Counted from the first letter of the stretch, positions 32,561 through 45,045 are shown. The stretch: 64,000 nucleotides of DNA from Acanthococcus lagerstroemiae (GCA_031841125.1 CM063111.1:39692955-39756954); one strand, 5' to 3'. Numbers and translations are program-made. The notes: generated from the letters alone by a model not told the origin.

Positions 32561-33988
32561 AAAATGCTAAAACTTGAAAGTTACATTATTCGCGTTTGGA
32601 CGCTAAAGAGTCGCTCTCTAGCGGCCTAACCATACAAAATTTCTTGTTTCCAGCCATTGATGTTGCGATGTTTTTGATTACTCTAAAATTTTAAGGGGGA
32701 GAGGATGCTACTCCATGATGTTGTGTTACATGCCTATATTGTTATCACTCAATGCAGCCAATTATGAATTTTATTTCTTAGTCTTGAATTCAAACCCATA
32801 TTTTGATAACAGTTGATTATTTGCTGGTCGCTTACGCTTACGAATGGGAGACGTATCACGAAAAAAGAGCCATTGGCTCCATCTGTTATTTACAAATCTG
32901 TCAAGTATCTCCATTGTGCCGCATTTTATTTTATTTTATTTTATTTATTTATTTATTTTTTTTTTGTTATTTCTCATTTGTTTTATTAATTAAAAATACA
33001 CGTATTTTTGTACTGTTCGACATGATTCTCGTAATTTCAATGAAGTGAACTTGGAACAACTTTATTTTTTCTATTAATTTTTTTCGAAAGTGCATGGACA
33101 TACCACCATGCTAGTATTTGATTTATGGTACGTGGATCTCTGGACTTTTTCTAAATTAATTTTCCCTTTGGTGGACCTCTTCTCATTCAGAGCCATGAAG
33201 AATGGGTTCTCAAGTATTTACGTCCATCCGGATGGCTACAGCCTTCAGCACTACTTCGCTCGTGGAGTACGCTGGGACATGGGTCATCATGAACTCGCCC
33301 AGACCCCCATGGGGCTTGGTGATGGTCTGTGGTTAAACACCAATAAGTATGGTGATAGTAAGCTGGACGTCCCCTTCGGGAGTTATTAGCCCTCTTTGTC
33401 GGCAATCTACGGCAAATTTCCTACAGGTGAGATCCTTGGAAGAAGTTTATTTTTCCAGGGCTCTTATTCCGAAATTTGGGCGGGACATCCTGCTTTTCGG
33501 AAAATTACGCTACATCATTATAATCATTATTATTATTATTGCTTATACTCGTATATATGTTTGTTTTTTTATCCTCCAGTTATCTCGTTGACGTCCATTC
33601 ATTGTTTATTTTCATGACAAATGACATGCTAGTAAAGATTCTTACATTTTTTCTGACATCTGTTAGTTTTTTTCCTTCAATGTTATGAATATAGTCCGAC
33701 GCATCGAACACCGATCGTACCTCAAATGGACGCTATTCAGCAAAAGGGAACCAACTAGCAAAATCCGCTTTTTGAGAACACGTGATTCGAAGTTCAAGAG
33801 CCATGTAGAAACTATATGACATAGCGTGTTCACTGATAAGTTTTTTCAACGTGAGTACACATTTTTGAATCGGGGACCCAATTTAGACAAATTCTACTTT
33901 TTACGCTCTTCCCAACGATACTAATAACTCATTTTGTTTACAAATGTTGGTTGGCTCCCTTTCGCTGAATAGCGTCCAAATATGCACA
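32561..33988. other. mostly unrecognised; one gene-like patch
   Basis: AT-rich with TTTA-type runs at 32925-32960. A 240-bp patch at 33189-33427 is more GC-balanced, starts after TCTCATTCAG and ends at a strong donor-like CAG|GTGAGA. Its plus frame RAMKNGFSSIYVHPDGYSLQ stops at 33387, and the minus strand is also partly open. No family was recognised on either strand. Confidence 0.3.
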
Positions 33989-33994
33989 GAAACA

Positions 33995-34115
33995 TTTCCA
34001 AAGTTAAGTATCAATAAGAGAATATCGATAACTATCGACTTTTTGTCAAAATATCGATACTGCCGATACCAAAAAAGGTCGAGACTTCGCATCACTAGTA
34101 ATGATACCATCAGAG
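33995..34115. repeat. ATCGATA word patch
   Basis: ATATCGATAACTATCGAC and AATATCGATACTGCCGATAC, ending GCATCACTAG. On the minus strand this starts CTAGTGATGCGAAG and runs into ATCGATA words, like the word-array MITE at 53194-53506. The opposite end was not found. Confidence 0.4.
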
Positions 34116-34689
34116 CTTTCAGTTTGTTATGAGAATCCCTCAAACTTTCTCTATACTCTTTTCTTCCAAAAAAAAATCTGGCCACTCTGTGTTTTTGTGG
34201 TAAAAATACCCTGATCATCTTTTCGTCCACGACACTAGCGCACCTACAGAAGTGTCCAAACGCTAATAAGGTTAGGAAAAAAGAAAAAAAGGTCCTCAAA
34301 AGTTTATTTGCCCTAGGTCTGGAAAAAGCTCTGTGTGGTCTTACAGACGTAGCTGATAAAAATTGGCAGCTAGGTGTACTTGCCGAAGTACCTAAGTGAA
34401 ATTTCGATAAAAAGTTTCCTGTTAAAAAACACGTGGCAAGGCTAACGTTACCCCAAGTAACTTGAATTTTTATTTTGTACTAACAGAAAATTTGGTTTAA
34501 GTCTGAGGACAGATTTATGGTACCTCCCATAAAAATTGGCATCTGATAGACTACAAAAATTCAAATTTGAGAAAGTATATCTTGCGGCAATAAATAAGCC
34601 CATGAGAATAATTTATTATATGTATCTAGTTCATCTACACACTAAGTTTCTTTTCATTTTTCATTGAACTGATTCTCTAATTCATTACA

Positions 34690-35070
34690 GCCGTCGTTGA
34701 ACTAACCCAAATGTGAGTCATCGATTTCCCAGCTCAATGTAGTTCAGCAGAAACACTCTCTGATTGACAGCGAATTTGTAGGCGGGTTTCTTATCCCGAG
34801 CCAATCCGAGAGTGATTCATCGAATAAGGAACGCGAATGGATACCGAAAATGAGAGCTAAGAATGTTACCTCTCTCTCCGGGTCGTTTCAATTAAGCGGA
34901 CGAATGTTCGTAAAATTTAATTTGAGCCAATGTTGAAATCAAATCCCAATGCGAATAGCTCATCAATTTTTATATACCTGGTTTAGTTCAACCGAAAAAG
35001 TCTGGAAGTGATTGACAATGAATTCCTATAGGGGGACCTTGTCCCGAGCAAACTAATTGCTTTCCTCGCC
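34690..35070. repeat. diverged tandem duplication
   Basis: Blocks TAGTTCA(G/A)C, GATTGACA(G/A)(C/T)GAATT and TTATCCCGAGC/TTGTCCCGAGC recur in the same order about 250 bp apart (34730-34800 and 34985-35050). Non-coding and unclassified. Confidence 0.4.
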
Positions 35071-35763
35071 AGCGGTAAAATCGAATTTTTTCTAAGGTTT
35101 CCATCGAGCGATGCGATATGGTTTCCGGTTAATTCGATAAGTTAGTAATACATTGAACGTATTGTTGTGAAGTGTGTCGGAAATACGTGAAGCGTTCGCC
35201 ATAAATTCGACAATTAATCAATCAAGTAAGTAATACATTAACGCCTGAATTAGATCGATCACTTACCTTTGTGCAGATGTTAGTGAGAATATAATTTCCA
35301 ATTTAAAAGGTCACCACTGATATCAAAAGTGTCTTTGTCAAACTGCGCCAGTGTTCGTCCTTTTGCCAGGTTCAATAATTAGGAATCGTTTCGGCTAAAA
35401 CAAAAAGCAGATTTGTCGAATTTATAAATAGAAACATCAAATACCAGTTGTGGATCAGTGTTCCATAATAGTATCGACAGGACAACACGATGAACAAAAT
35501 CTTAGCCCGTCAACCTCCCTTCACGGCTGAGAGCAGGCAAGCACATCTACGTATGAGTTCTAAGGAGGACGAACCAGGGAAAATGTCTCCTTTTTACGGC
35601 AACCTCACTACCGTTATCTTGGATTTTGGCTACTTTGGTTGAAACTGTAGAGGCAAAGGCTGATTTTTCATGTAAGCTACCGGGATGTTCCCCGGCAGGT
35701 TGATGCAATTCACAATAAGAATTAAACTGGTATATTCTGGTAGAGTATAAGGTTTTGAGACAA

Positions 35764-36132
35764 CAGAGGCGTCGCTGGAATTTTATTTTATTATTATTAT
35801 TTTTTTTAATTAATTTTTTTTTTTTTTGGGGGGGGGGGGGGTGAATTCAGTAATGTTGACCTACCTTCATCGGTGTCGGTGAATTTTTTTGGGGAACGGG
35901 TGTATAGTATGTTTATGTGTACTGCGAGTTAAATGTATAGTATGGTACTACTAATTGCTGTATCACATAGTACTAATTCGTTTACAAATTGTTTATAAAC
36001 CACGAGTATAAATATATTTAATTGGCATTTGAATTGGGGGAGGGTAATTTTAATAATTTCTACCCCCTCCACTCCAAAAAAATTTGGGAGGGTATTACCA
36101 GTCCACCCACCCCCGCCCCAATGACGCCCATG
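35764..36132. mobile_element. hAT-like MITE (CAGAGGCGTCGCTGG end), copy 1
   Basis: The ends CAGAGGCGTCGCTGG and, reverse-complemented, CATGGGCGTCATTGG are imperfectly inverted. The flanks TGAGACAA and GTGGACAA match at 5 of 8. The interior block from GTAATGTTGACCTACCTTC to ATTTCTACCCCCTCC is shared with the split copy at 48020-48083 and 49698-49880. Confidence 0.6.
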
Positions 36133-37752
36133 GTGGACAAGTAACGAGAATTTTAGGTTAGGTCAGTGCAGTAGCCTTTGCATCACTGAAACTGAATTAC
36201 GACGCCATTAGTACTCGTACTTACAGGGGAGTTCCTTACACGAAGACAACGTTTGAGGTTTTCCTATATCTCGGTCAATTTTGATATTCTAGTTCTGTAT
36301 AATAGCAGAAGGATTGAAACTTTGACTATAAAACGGTCCACAGTAATCAATTCAGTCTAAGGAGATCTATCATCAAGAGCTGTCAAGAGAAACGGTCCAA
36401 AAAGAGTATCACTCACTATTCGATGCTCTCCCTTTCCTGATGTGGCGTTAGTGCCACTCGAACAATAAACTTTCAATGTTTCTCTTCATGAGAAAGTAAA
36501 AATAATAACCACGTAGTATTTGTTCAGTAGAGGAAGTGGTAGTACGCGATTTCTATGTGACCCATTTTTAAAAGCTCCCAGAGCTTAAATTTGATTAGAA
36601 ACAGAGTTAAATTTGGAATGGTGGTGAAAAACAAATGTGTTACTAACTATTTCACATATCTACCTACTGATTTCAAATATAATCTTATGTTACCTATAAC
36701 GAATATTGAAGCTGATTCCAACATTTAAGACTGAGTACAAAACAAATATACATGCGAAGATCTTTGATGCTAGTTGTCTCTTGAAGCTCCATTTAATGGT
36801 CATGATAATAGAAACCTAAAATTTTGTTCACAAAATCGAAATTCTTTCAACGGGTAACTTTAAAATATAGATCAACTGATAAATCATCAGACTCTTAAGA
36901 GCGTTTTCTTCCATAAGACCAGTGTTAATCTGAAGAAGTGTAAATTAACATTGTTATTACGTTTCTGAGGGAAAATACCAAAAATTGTAAGAGAGTGTTT
37001 TAATGGAAAATCACATCGAGAGTATATGTATATTTCGCTCTAAAAACAAATAAATTGATGAAGGCTAAATAAATATGTAATAGGCAGCGGGCCATGAATG
37101 AAAATCCTCATCTTGTAACTTTGTCCCATTTTCAACTTTTAAACACCTCCCCTCCTCTACCGGTATCTCAATTTCAATATCTAGTTAACGTTGAAAATGA
37201 ATTGCGTGAACATCAAAATCTGAATAATAATATTTACGTTGTGATCGTAGACTTTTCAAATTTAAGCCTCCTGCTCCACTCTAAGCACCTCAATAATGTA
37301 TCGAAGGGTAATATGGCCACCCACAGATATCAGCATCTATGGTATATTTTTGAAATCTGGCTGCACTGTTAGGAGGCGGTTCTGGTTGTGGCGCTATCTA
37401 CATTACGAAAGATTCGAACCTGATTGGACTGTTCTCAACTGTTCTGTGGAAATTTTTTCCAAATAGTGTCATAAGAGTTTTGGCGAAATTTTAAGAAAAG
37501 TGACAACTTCAAAGTGCAGGCATTTCGCACCATTTTAGTGTAAGTATAAGAAAATTTTGCTTTCCGATTATGTGCATACACAGGTCATTCGTTCATATTC
37601 CACGAGAAAAATGACATTTAGTAAAAAAAAAAAAAGTCGCGAACCTGTCTTTTTGTTTAATATGGCCATATGTGGTTGATTGCACTTCAATCTTTCGAAC
37701 AATTGAAGAAAATGTGGTGAGTTAATTTCTTCAGTACACCAAAGCTGTTTTC
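36133..37752. other. no gene or element recognised
   Basis: Unique-looking AT-rich sequence. The 92-codon frame at 37094-37372 shows no recognisable domain or splice context. Confidence 0.4.
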
Positions 37753-38099
37753 CAGGGACGTACCGATAGGTGGGAGCTTGTCTCTCCCCTGGAGGAAATT
37801 TTTTACTCAGCAGTTGGAAAAATTTACCATTTCAGTCAGCCGAAGTTGGAAAATTTCAGTAAAGTTGGGAAAATCCAACAAATCAAAAGCTTTTTCTTCT
37901 TATTTTTTCTTTTTTTTTTTTTGCTTTGATACTTGGAAACTTTGAGTTGAAAATTAATATCCAACAATCCAACAATTAGGAATTTTGAGTTAAAAAGTTA
38001 AAAAAATCCACCAATTTTTTGTTTTGCTTTGATACTTGGAAATTTTGAGTTCAATCAGTTGAAACTTTCACACTCCCCCCCCCTAGGAAAACTCTCCTG
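37753..38099. mobile_element. hAT-like MITE (CAGGGACGTACCGA ends), copy 2
   Basis: The left end CAGGGACGTACCGATAGG is intact. The right end is worn, keeping only AAAACTCTCCTG, but the flanks CTGTTTTC (37745-37752) and CTATTTTC (38100-38107) match at 7 of 8. The body shares GCAGTTGGAAAAATTTACC and TTTGATACTTGG with the copies at 20477 and 44392, and the TTGATACTTGG segment is duplicated inside. Confidence 0.75.
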
Positions 38100-38107
38100 C
38101 TATTTTC

Positions 38108-39234
38108 ATATTTTTAAAAGTTTACAACAAAGTTTGACATAATTTTCTATTTTTATTTTTTAAGATTTAAAACGGGGGAAAAAGAAAAAGAAAAAAAATT
38201 AGAACTAAATGTAGGAGGAATTATGATTTGTTTTTCAATTCTCAAGAATTAAAAAAAAAGTAACGACCAACTTATGTCTATACTTGTTGTTTAGTTTTGA
38301 AGAGAAATCGAATGTGTTCTCTCCATGATTTATAAGTTTTTCAAAGTTTAAGAAAAGTTATCAGCAATCAATTCTTGTTGTAAACTTTCTTATAAGTAAG
38401 GCAATTAAAATTCTTTCGTTTCGGGATTCAACTTTTCTTTGCTCTTCAGGGTGCGAATCTAACTCAATTTACTCAATACATTTTTCGTCTTCACTGCCTG
38501 TAAGTCGCAAAGAAATATTGGGCTTCGTTTATTTCTCGTGTACAAATCAGACTATGATAGAAATTTTGAAAATTCCTTGCCCTTTAATAACAAAGACAGC
38601 AACTTTGTAAAATTAGAATCCTTTGTCTCTCAACATGTACAGAACGCACCAAATAAGTTAAATATCGAAGAGAAATTAGTTAATTTAATGATTTTTGCAA
38701 GTTTTCAATGCTAAAGAAATGGGGAAATAAGTATGACCATATTTCCAGAAAATTCTTTTAGTTTAGCCACCTAGGCTTTTTTTCTTTGTCTCGGCCATAG
38801 ATGACAGAGAATTTAGTTTCACACACAATCAAGCAGATAGTTTGAAAGTAGCTTAGACTCTACTACATATTCCAGGCTTAACTTCTTGAAGAAGAAAAAA
38901 ATGAGCACTATACAGAGAGATAGAACAGACTAGAAACATCCTTCAACTTTCTACTTGTGAACAAAGCCCCGGTGAGTACGCTGTTGCTCCGGCACGCCTC
39001 CTTCCTGGAAATTTGAAAATGACATACGAAGGGTGGAAGTTGCGGACCCATGCTACACCAAGTCGCAGGAGAAATGAGCTCACTTGCGAGAAATAATTTA
39101 GCACCTACGCTTTTCAAGAGCTATTTGCGCTTACGGGCGCAGATAGGTATAAAGACATCATACGAAGAAATTCGAAATTCCCCGCCCCTCTAATGTGAAG
39201 GTACCCTCTGTATCTTACGGCGTTTTTGACTATA
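38108..39234. other. no gene or element recognised
   Basis: AT-rich sequence, no supported exon or repeat. Confidence 0.4.
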
Positions 39235-39998
39235 CAAGGGTCATTCTCTAGAAAATGATAATACTAAGGTGGCTTTCTTTTTTCATAAAACTTAGTTTAT
39301 ATTATGTAGTAGAGAGAACATCTAACAAGTTTACAGAGCAGGAGCATCAAAATTTATGTAGGGGGATGACTTTTATCCACGACGCCGATATACATCGTGT
39401 CCATGGCGAAAGTACTGATATCGACAACTACGGACAAAACAGTCTTAAGAATTTCCTTTTTCAGGGAAGTTTTGAAAATTGTTTTATCGCATGCCCCATG
39501 ACTACTTTCTGGCACCTGGATCGTGTTCAGAGATCAAAACTGCACCCGTATTGCCATTTGTTGAGCTGAAAAATGTATACTTTTGCACCAGTCAAAGATT
39601 GACCCCGGCAATGGACTGAAATCCCAGGTAACAGAACTTTACACTATCCCTTCTGGAAATGTGAAGTCACTGACAGCAAAGTGAACTTCTTAACATATAC
39701 TCCTTATCTTTCTAAATAACAATGCAACAACGTGAAACGAAAATTTATAAAAATATAACAAGTATTGAGACAAGATAGTAACATCCACGACGATGGACAC
39801 CTTCCTATGTTTTTTCCATTCAAAAGATAGACGTTGTCCTGGTTGATGAATTGAACTGTTGGGATTTGTCGCGGATGTTATTGTGTAACCCAAAATAACC
39901 CCCTTCTCCCTAAGAGAGAAATTTGAAAAAAGAAAAAAAAAGGGGGTCAAATTTTGCTGGTTACAAAATATTCTCAATTTCTGGAGAATGACCCACTG
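39235..39998. mobile_element. element with GGGTCATTCTC ends, copy 1
   Basis: GGGTCATTCTCTAGAAA at 39238 and, reverse-complemented from 39994, GGGTCATTCTCCAGAAA form inverted ends. The interior (CCACGACG, GACAAAACAGTCTTAAG, GTCACTGACAGCAAA, GTAACATCCACGACGATGGA) is repeated in the opposite orientation at 58180-58760. A terminal fragment lies at 41449-41655. No transposase and no clear target duplication were seen. Confidence 0.65.
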
Positions 39999-40339
39999 AT
40001 TAACGTACTGAAAATAAACGTAAATCCGGGAGTCCGTAAGCCTCCCGCAGTGATGAACCTACCCTAGGATCAGTTTTCCCTATGAATCTCGGAAAATATC
40101 AATAGAAAAATTTTTTCAAACTAAAATTTATCCTCATTGAATGCTACACAAAGTTCTCATAATTATTTCGCGACGGCTCCAAAAATCCCACGAATAGGGG
40201 ATTCAATACGACCCATTATTTCGCCATACATTTACACAGCCTTATGTAAAAAACGTAGTTTTAATTTAATTAAAATTTTTTTGTTGGGAGGGGGAGGGTT
40301 AACCGACTTTAGCAAACAGTAGGGAAACCACCCCTCACT

Positions 40340-40740
40340 AAGTGGAATGTATTGCGATACACGCGCAAAGTGGCTCTCCAGACACCTCACCCCTACCCCC
40401 AGTAACTACCCTTTAGAGTATCGCATCGGTGACCAGAGGGACAAAAGGCTGGCGTACCTCTTCAGGCGGTGCCAATATGCGGAGGTGCCTTTAAAACCCG
40501 CTGGGTGTAAGGCATACGAAAGCTCGCGGACCTTCGAAGAATCCACGGCGGCTCGACTGAGCGTCAAAAATGTTGCTACGGGAGTCGTCCATGCTCCTGG
40601 GATTTCCACGTGATACACCGTTGAAGATCTTCCTACCTTAGGAAGGGGATTCGATTCAGGAGCCACCACACGGCACGCACCTCCAGGGAAAACAACCCTG
40701 GACCCCATCTTCTACATCTCTATATACCAATCCCTGAAAT
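40340..40740 (+). repeat. partial relative of the 1009-2330 repeat
   Basis: GCGATACACGCGCAAAGTGG, CTCCAGACACCTCACCCC and AGTATCGCATCGGTGACCAG align with the start of the units at 1020-1110 and 1600-1690. The following 250 bp do not. The 88-codon frame at 40347-40613 is not conserved in the other copies. Confidence 0.55.
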
Positions 40741-40969
40741 GGTTCCTTCCTCGCTCCGTTCTATCCTTGGATACAATATTTTGTAATTTGTGTTTTCACT
40801 ATCAGAAACGAAATGTTTACTCTGCCTCTCTAAATCCTTCATTGGCACGACTAATCAAATCGAGATACTGGCGGGGGAGGGAGTTTAAAGCTATAGAATT
40901 GATTTTGATACTTGTCTTGCTATAATCCCAGAACTGTAGTACCTGTGAGGGGGCGGGGGATCAAAATTT

Positions 40970-41195
40970 CGAAACATTGCAATATGAATGTTATTTTATT
41001 GGTTTCAATGGTCGTTAGATTCATTTCTGACGACGATTTAAGCCCTATTTCAAAATTATGGTACGTATATAAGGGGGTGATAACCCAAAATGTTGAAAAA
41101 TGCAATATGGATGTCGTTATGTTGGTTTCCAGAGTCGCCGAATTAATTTCTAATGAAAATGTTACCCGTATTTCTAGGGCAACCCAATATATTTT
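40970..41195. repeat. tandem dimer of a ~115-bp unit
   Basis: TGCAATATGAATGTTATTTT followed by TTGGTTTCAATGGTCG, and TGCAATATGGATGTCGTTAT followed by TTGGTTTCCAGAGTCGC, are two units in direct order, each ending in a CC-rich GGGTGATAACCC/GGGCAACCC block. It resembles the 'TCGCTGATTTCGAATAT' array at 56.4 kb. Confidence 0.5.
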
Positions 41196-41284
41196 TTTGA
41201 ACTTTTTTTGTAGCATTCAGATTACAAAAGTAACGAAATCAGTTTCCGTTTCAGAAAATTTTATTTTAGATAAGCCCAACTTTA

Positions 41285-41448
41285 TTTCGAATATTTGCGA
41301 ATATTTTCCTTAAAAATGCATATTTTTGCATATTCAATTCAAATTGAATATTTTCGTCCAAAATTACCGCATATTTTACGATCTTTCAAATATGTTTGAA
41401 TATTTTGGGAATTTTTGCGTTTTGCGTATGGCAACACTCATGAAATTT
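41285..41448. repeat. GCATATT word patch
   Basis: Repeated GCATATTTT, TTTGCATATT and GAATATTTT words. Similar words fill the MITE at 48221-48848, so this may be a worn relative without ends. Confidence 0.4.
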
Positions 41449-41655
41449 TCACAGGTAAAAAATCTCAAGTTTGCTTTCTATAATTTGCGCGCTGTGACTA
41501 GGTGGCATAGAATCAAAATATGCTAATTGCCCTGTCTGATGAACTGGAATTGTGAAATTTTGAGTAACCCACAATACCAACCCCCCCCCCCCCCCATAAA
41601 CAAAATGAAAGTTATGGTTCAAAATTTCCTGGTAACAAAATATTCTCATTACACG
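41449..41655 (-). repeat. terminal fragment of the GGGTCATTCTC element
   Basis: GTAACCCACAATACC, a C run and GGTAACAAAATATTCTCAT correspond to 39885-39980 of the copy at 39235-39998 in the same orientation. The open frame reading MRIFCYQEILN here and MRIFCNQQNLT there comes from this shared element. Confidence 0.6.
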
Positions 41656-43032
41656 ATTCTTATGAATTCATCATCAATTCCTCGCACTGTAAAATGAAAT
41701 GCGTATTTTTAATTCGCTCGAACAATTCCTTCGATGCACCGAACGGGGGATCACCTCTATAATATTTTCATTTCATCCGCATATTTTTCACTTTTGGCCT
41801 CACCGTTGCGCGTTTCTAATGTGCGGAGCGAAAACCAATTTCGACTTCGAGTATATACCCGTCTACATTACCCCGGTGTTTAAGATAATATCGGGCGCAT
41901 TCTCCTCGCCGTAACTGCCGCTATGCCGCTATCGTTTCAACTGTACACCCGCCAATGACGTAACGCACAGGGCACCAAGCATTTTACCATCGCTGGCCTG
42001 AATTTGATTCACCCCTTTTCGCTACCCCAGCCACCAGTACACGCCATACACCCTTATTGTTTAATCTTGAGTTTGTTTTGTTTTTTTTTCTTTTTCGGCG
42101 ATGGGTTATTCCATATCAAGTGTACGCGTCCAGTTTCATCTCCGAGAAGTGATTTTAGCGTTAGCATATCCAACGTGTAAGCAGGAAGCGAAAAAAAAAA
42201 GTTTTAATTGAAGTTCACGAGCTCATTAGGGTGGACAGACGGGCTAAAGGATTTACGATGTCGCGAAAACTCGCAGCTATATAATTCAAAAAACTAGCAA
42301 CCTTTTTGGTAACTGGTCGGGTCGTTGACGAAAAAACTATTCGGGCAACTATATTTCAAAATGAATTGACGGGCCCCGCACGCGCGCTGAATTCAAATTT
42401 CTATCTACCGAACCAAAGAGTCGAGAACGAGTCTCGTGTACTTGCCCGGCAGGAGAATTTTTTGCGCGCCGAACGGCTCGAAATACAATTTGGAAATTTC
42501 GTGAGCCCGTAGCGTAACATCTGAAGGTAATGTTCGATCACATGGCGGTAAACGACTTTTGAATCGCGATCGCGCTTCCGGAAATGCTGCCGTATCTCGA
42601 TGCCGTTGAATCGATCTAATTTCTCGCGACTTTTTGAATCCGGCCGAAGCAGCACCGGAATGCTCAAACAGAAGATAACGTTGCCAGAAACGCCCGTTTG
42701 TCCCGGAGAGAGAGAGGACCTTTCATAAATACAAATTTCTTTTCCTCGTTGAAATAGCGTCCCGTGATCTCGCGATACGTTCATGAGGATAAAAAGCCAT
42801 TTACTTTTATTTAAAAAAAAAAAAAAAAAAAAAAGAGAGAGAGAGAGAGAGGGAAAACAAGCGTCCACAGACTCGATGCTTTTTAAAAGTCGCCAAAGAG
42901 AGTAATATTCTTGCGGCACATGAAGTTTCTAAATCTAGCGGTTTTGTTTTCAATCGCTTTTCTAACTTCGAGCTACTTTTCACGTATCAAACTAAGCACA
43001 CTTTTAATATCGAAAGAAGAATCTTGTTTCCA

Positions 43033-43036
<4 letters not shown>
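41656..43036. other. GC-richer unique-looking DNA, no gene recognised
   Basis: 41700-42780 is noticeably less AT-rich than the surroundings, with CpG-containing stretches (GGGCCCCGCACGCGCGCTGA near 42373). The 172-codon minus-strand frame 42401-42919 runs through a poly(A)/GA tract and shows no domain. It could be an unannotated exon or a regulatory segment; nothing decides. Confidence 0.3.
42813..42852. repeat. poly(A) plus (GA)n microsatellite
   Basis: About 22 A followed by about 9 GA units. Confidence 0.9.
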
Positions 43037-43070
<34 letters not shown>

Positions 43071-43088
43071 TCACTCACTCACTCACTC
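43037..43088. repeat. (TC)n / (ACTC)n compound microsatellite
   Basis: A TC run grading into ACTC units. Confidence 0.9.
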
Positions 43089-43622
43089 TCAGAACTCATA
43101 TTTCAATACAAAAGCGTTTGTTATTCAAGTCTTTCCATTTTTGTGCCCGGTTATAATGGTTACAGCGGTCGATGATTTAAATTAAGGTGGAGATAGGAAC
43201 TTTAAGTTAGTAACACTTCAACGACCACTTCATCAGTTTTCATTAAAAAGTTGGTTATCCAAGATGAATATTTAATTGACTGATACGGTACCGAACTGTA
43301 GATGTATTTTTAGTTTAGTAAATGAACCCCATCCCCTATGTGTTACCTTGGCGTGGTGAGGGGGGTCATGAAGATGAACTAAAAGCACCGAGAAAGAAAA
43401 TTCCGACAGATAAACCCTGATGGAAGCAAAGGGAAACTACATAGGCTGTCGCTAAGTAACTGAGACTAAAATTTGTACGGCCCACCAACGCTACCAATCG
43501 GCTTTTCAACGCAGTAGGGGAATAATTTGGTTCATTAGCTATCGACTGAGACCACGCCGAGCTCATTTGATTGAAAACTCGTTGGTCCAGACTAATTTGA
43601 AAGAAACCATATGCGTTGACCC

Positions 43623-44789
43623 CAGTGGCGTACATTCTAGGTAAGCAAGGTGAGCGTCACTTACCCTGAAAATTTCCGAGAAAATAAGTTTTCATACATA
43701 ATATCAACTTCAACTTGTAACAAATAAAGGATAATGATACATTGGGCAAAACAGCGATTGTACGGACGTTTACGACGCTTACACTTACGTATATAATAAA
43801 TTCATGGGAGATGTATACTGTGTGTGACATACAGCAATCCTCATACAGTATATTTGTATAGGCCAGTGAGGTGTGCGTCGGATCTAATGCTTCTTTTCTA
43901 TACTGCACTTAACATTGCACGACTTACGCTCCACCTCTGTGTAATTAGCAACACAAAAAGACACTAGCATGTTCAACGCGACGAAACCTGTACGTTTGGT
44001 TGCATTCTGGAAGCGCTTTCGGCTGGGCTTGGCTACACACGAACGTCGAAGTTGACAGTGAAACGTGATTGTGTTCTTCTGCTGGTCAACGCTTTATGTT
44101 TGAATGCTCCGTGTTTTCTTCTCTTTTTTTTTCTTTCTTTCTTTTTTTCTCCCCCCCCCCCCCACAAAATGCGTATTTGAGATCTTATTGAAAAACTGTT
44201 TTCGCGACTTAATGAACATTTAGAAATTATTAATGGTAGGAAGCCTAAACGAGAATTACCATTTTTAAAACTAATCAAAAGAAAAGTGGTTCGAGTTTTA
44301 CTAGACATTGCCACATATCGCAATATGAAAACATTTTGTGGTTAACTGGTTGCAAAAATGGAGGAAAACTGTCTTGTTGGCCATGTCTATTCAGGGACAT
44401 AACGATGCCCCCCCCCCCCATGTGAGAATCTTTTAATCAGCAGTTGAGAAAATTTACAATCTCAATCAGGCGGAGTTTGGAAAATCCAACTAGTCAAAAG
44501 GTTTTTTTTCTTGGCTTTGATACTTGGTAATTTTGAGTTGAGTTAGTTGGGACTTTCATAATTTTTGCCCCCACCCCCAGGAAATATTCTTCGGTGGTAC
44601 GTCCCTGTGTCTATTATTCGTCACAGAAAAAAATAAATGCATATGGAAGGATCCTACACAGGGATACGACAATATTAATAATTTAATCAATGCCGTTTGG
44701 TAGTAGCATGTTTCACACTTTTATTCTGATTCTTACTTCGCCTCTATGCTTATCGCATACCTCCTAGGAAAAATCACCGCACGCCACTG
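43623..44789. mobile_element. hAT-like element, 1.17 kb, no readable transposase
   Basis: CAGTGGCGTACATTCTAGG at the left and, reverse-complemented, CAGTGGCGTGCGGTGATTTT followed by TCCTAGG at the right are inverted. The 8-bp flanks GTTGACCC (43615-43622 and 44790-44797) are identical, so the insertion is comparatively young and undisturbed. The length suggests a deletion derivative of a larger element. The short minus-strand frames inside (43657-43908, 44033-44323) show no BED zinc finger or hAT dimerisation motif. A CAGGGACAT MITE is nested at 44392-44607. Confidence 0.85.
44392..44607. mobile_element. hAT-like MITE (CAGGGACGTACC ends), copy 3, nested
   Basis: A 216-bp copy with ends CAGGGACATAACGATG and, reverse-complemented, CAGGGACGTACCACCGAAG. 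A perfect 8-bp target duplication TGTCTATT (44384-44391 and 44608-44615) lies inside the 43623-44789 element, so it arrived after that element. Confidence 0.88.
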
Positions 44790-44867
44790 GTTGACCCCTC
44801 CAGGTTTTTTAAAGATTTTTTTTTTTAAAGAAGGAGAAAAAGCATACGATTACAAAATTTTTTATTA

Positions 44868-45045
44868 ATCATCATCTTCATTAAGTACACGAATATCTTT
44901 TTCAAAATAAGCGCCATTCATGGCTATACAGGCGTCCATTCGTTCTTGCCATTTATCAAACGTTTTGGCGTATTCCGCCGCCGGTAACGAGGAAAAAAAC
45001 ATCTGCGCCGCGGTGATGACTTCTAAAAAATCACAATTCACCCCC
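44868..45045 (-). pseudogene. mariner transposase C-terminus, minus copy
   Basis: Minus-strand text EVITAAQMFFSSLPAAEYAK, then KWQERMDACIAMNGAYFEKD, ending at a natural stop (TAA at 44865-44867 region). This matches the C-terminal tail of mariner transposases ('EEVi.AV...F......W..R...CI...G.YfE'). The catalytic part is absent: homology is cut off at the inverted junction with the next copy. Confidence 0.75.

Noticed and set aside
42401..42919. 172-codon minus-strand frame
   Set aside because: Crosses a poly(A)/(GA)n tract and has no recognisable domain or splice context.
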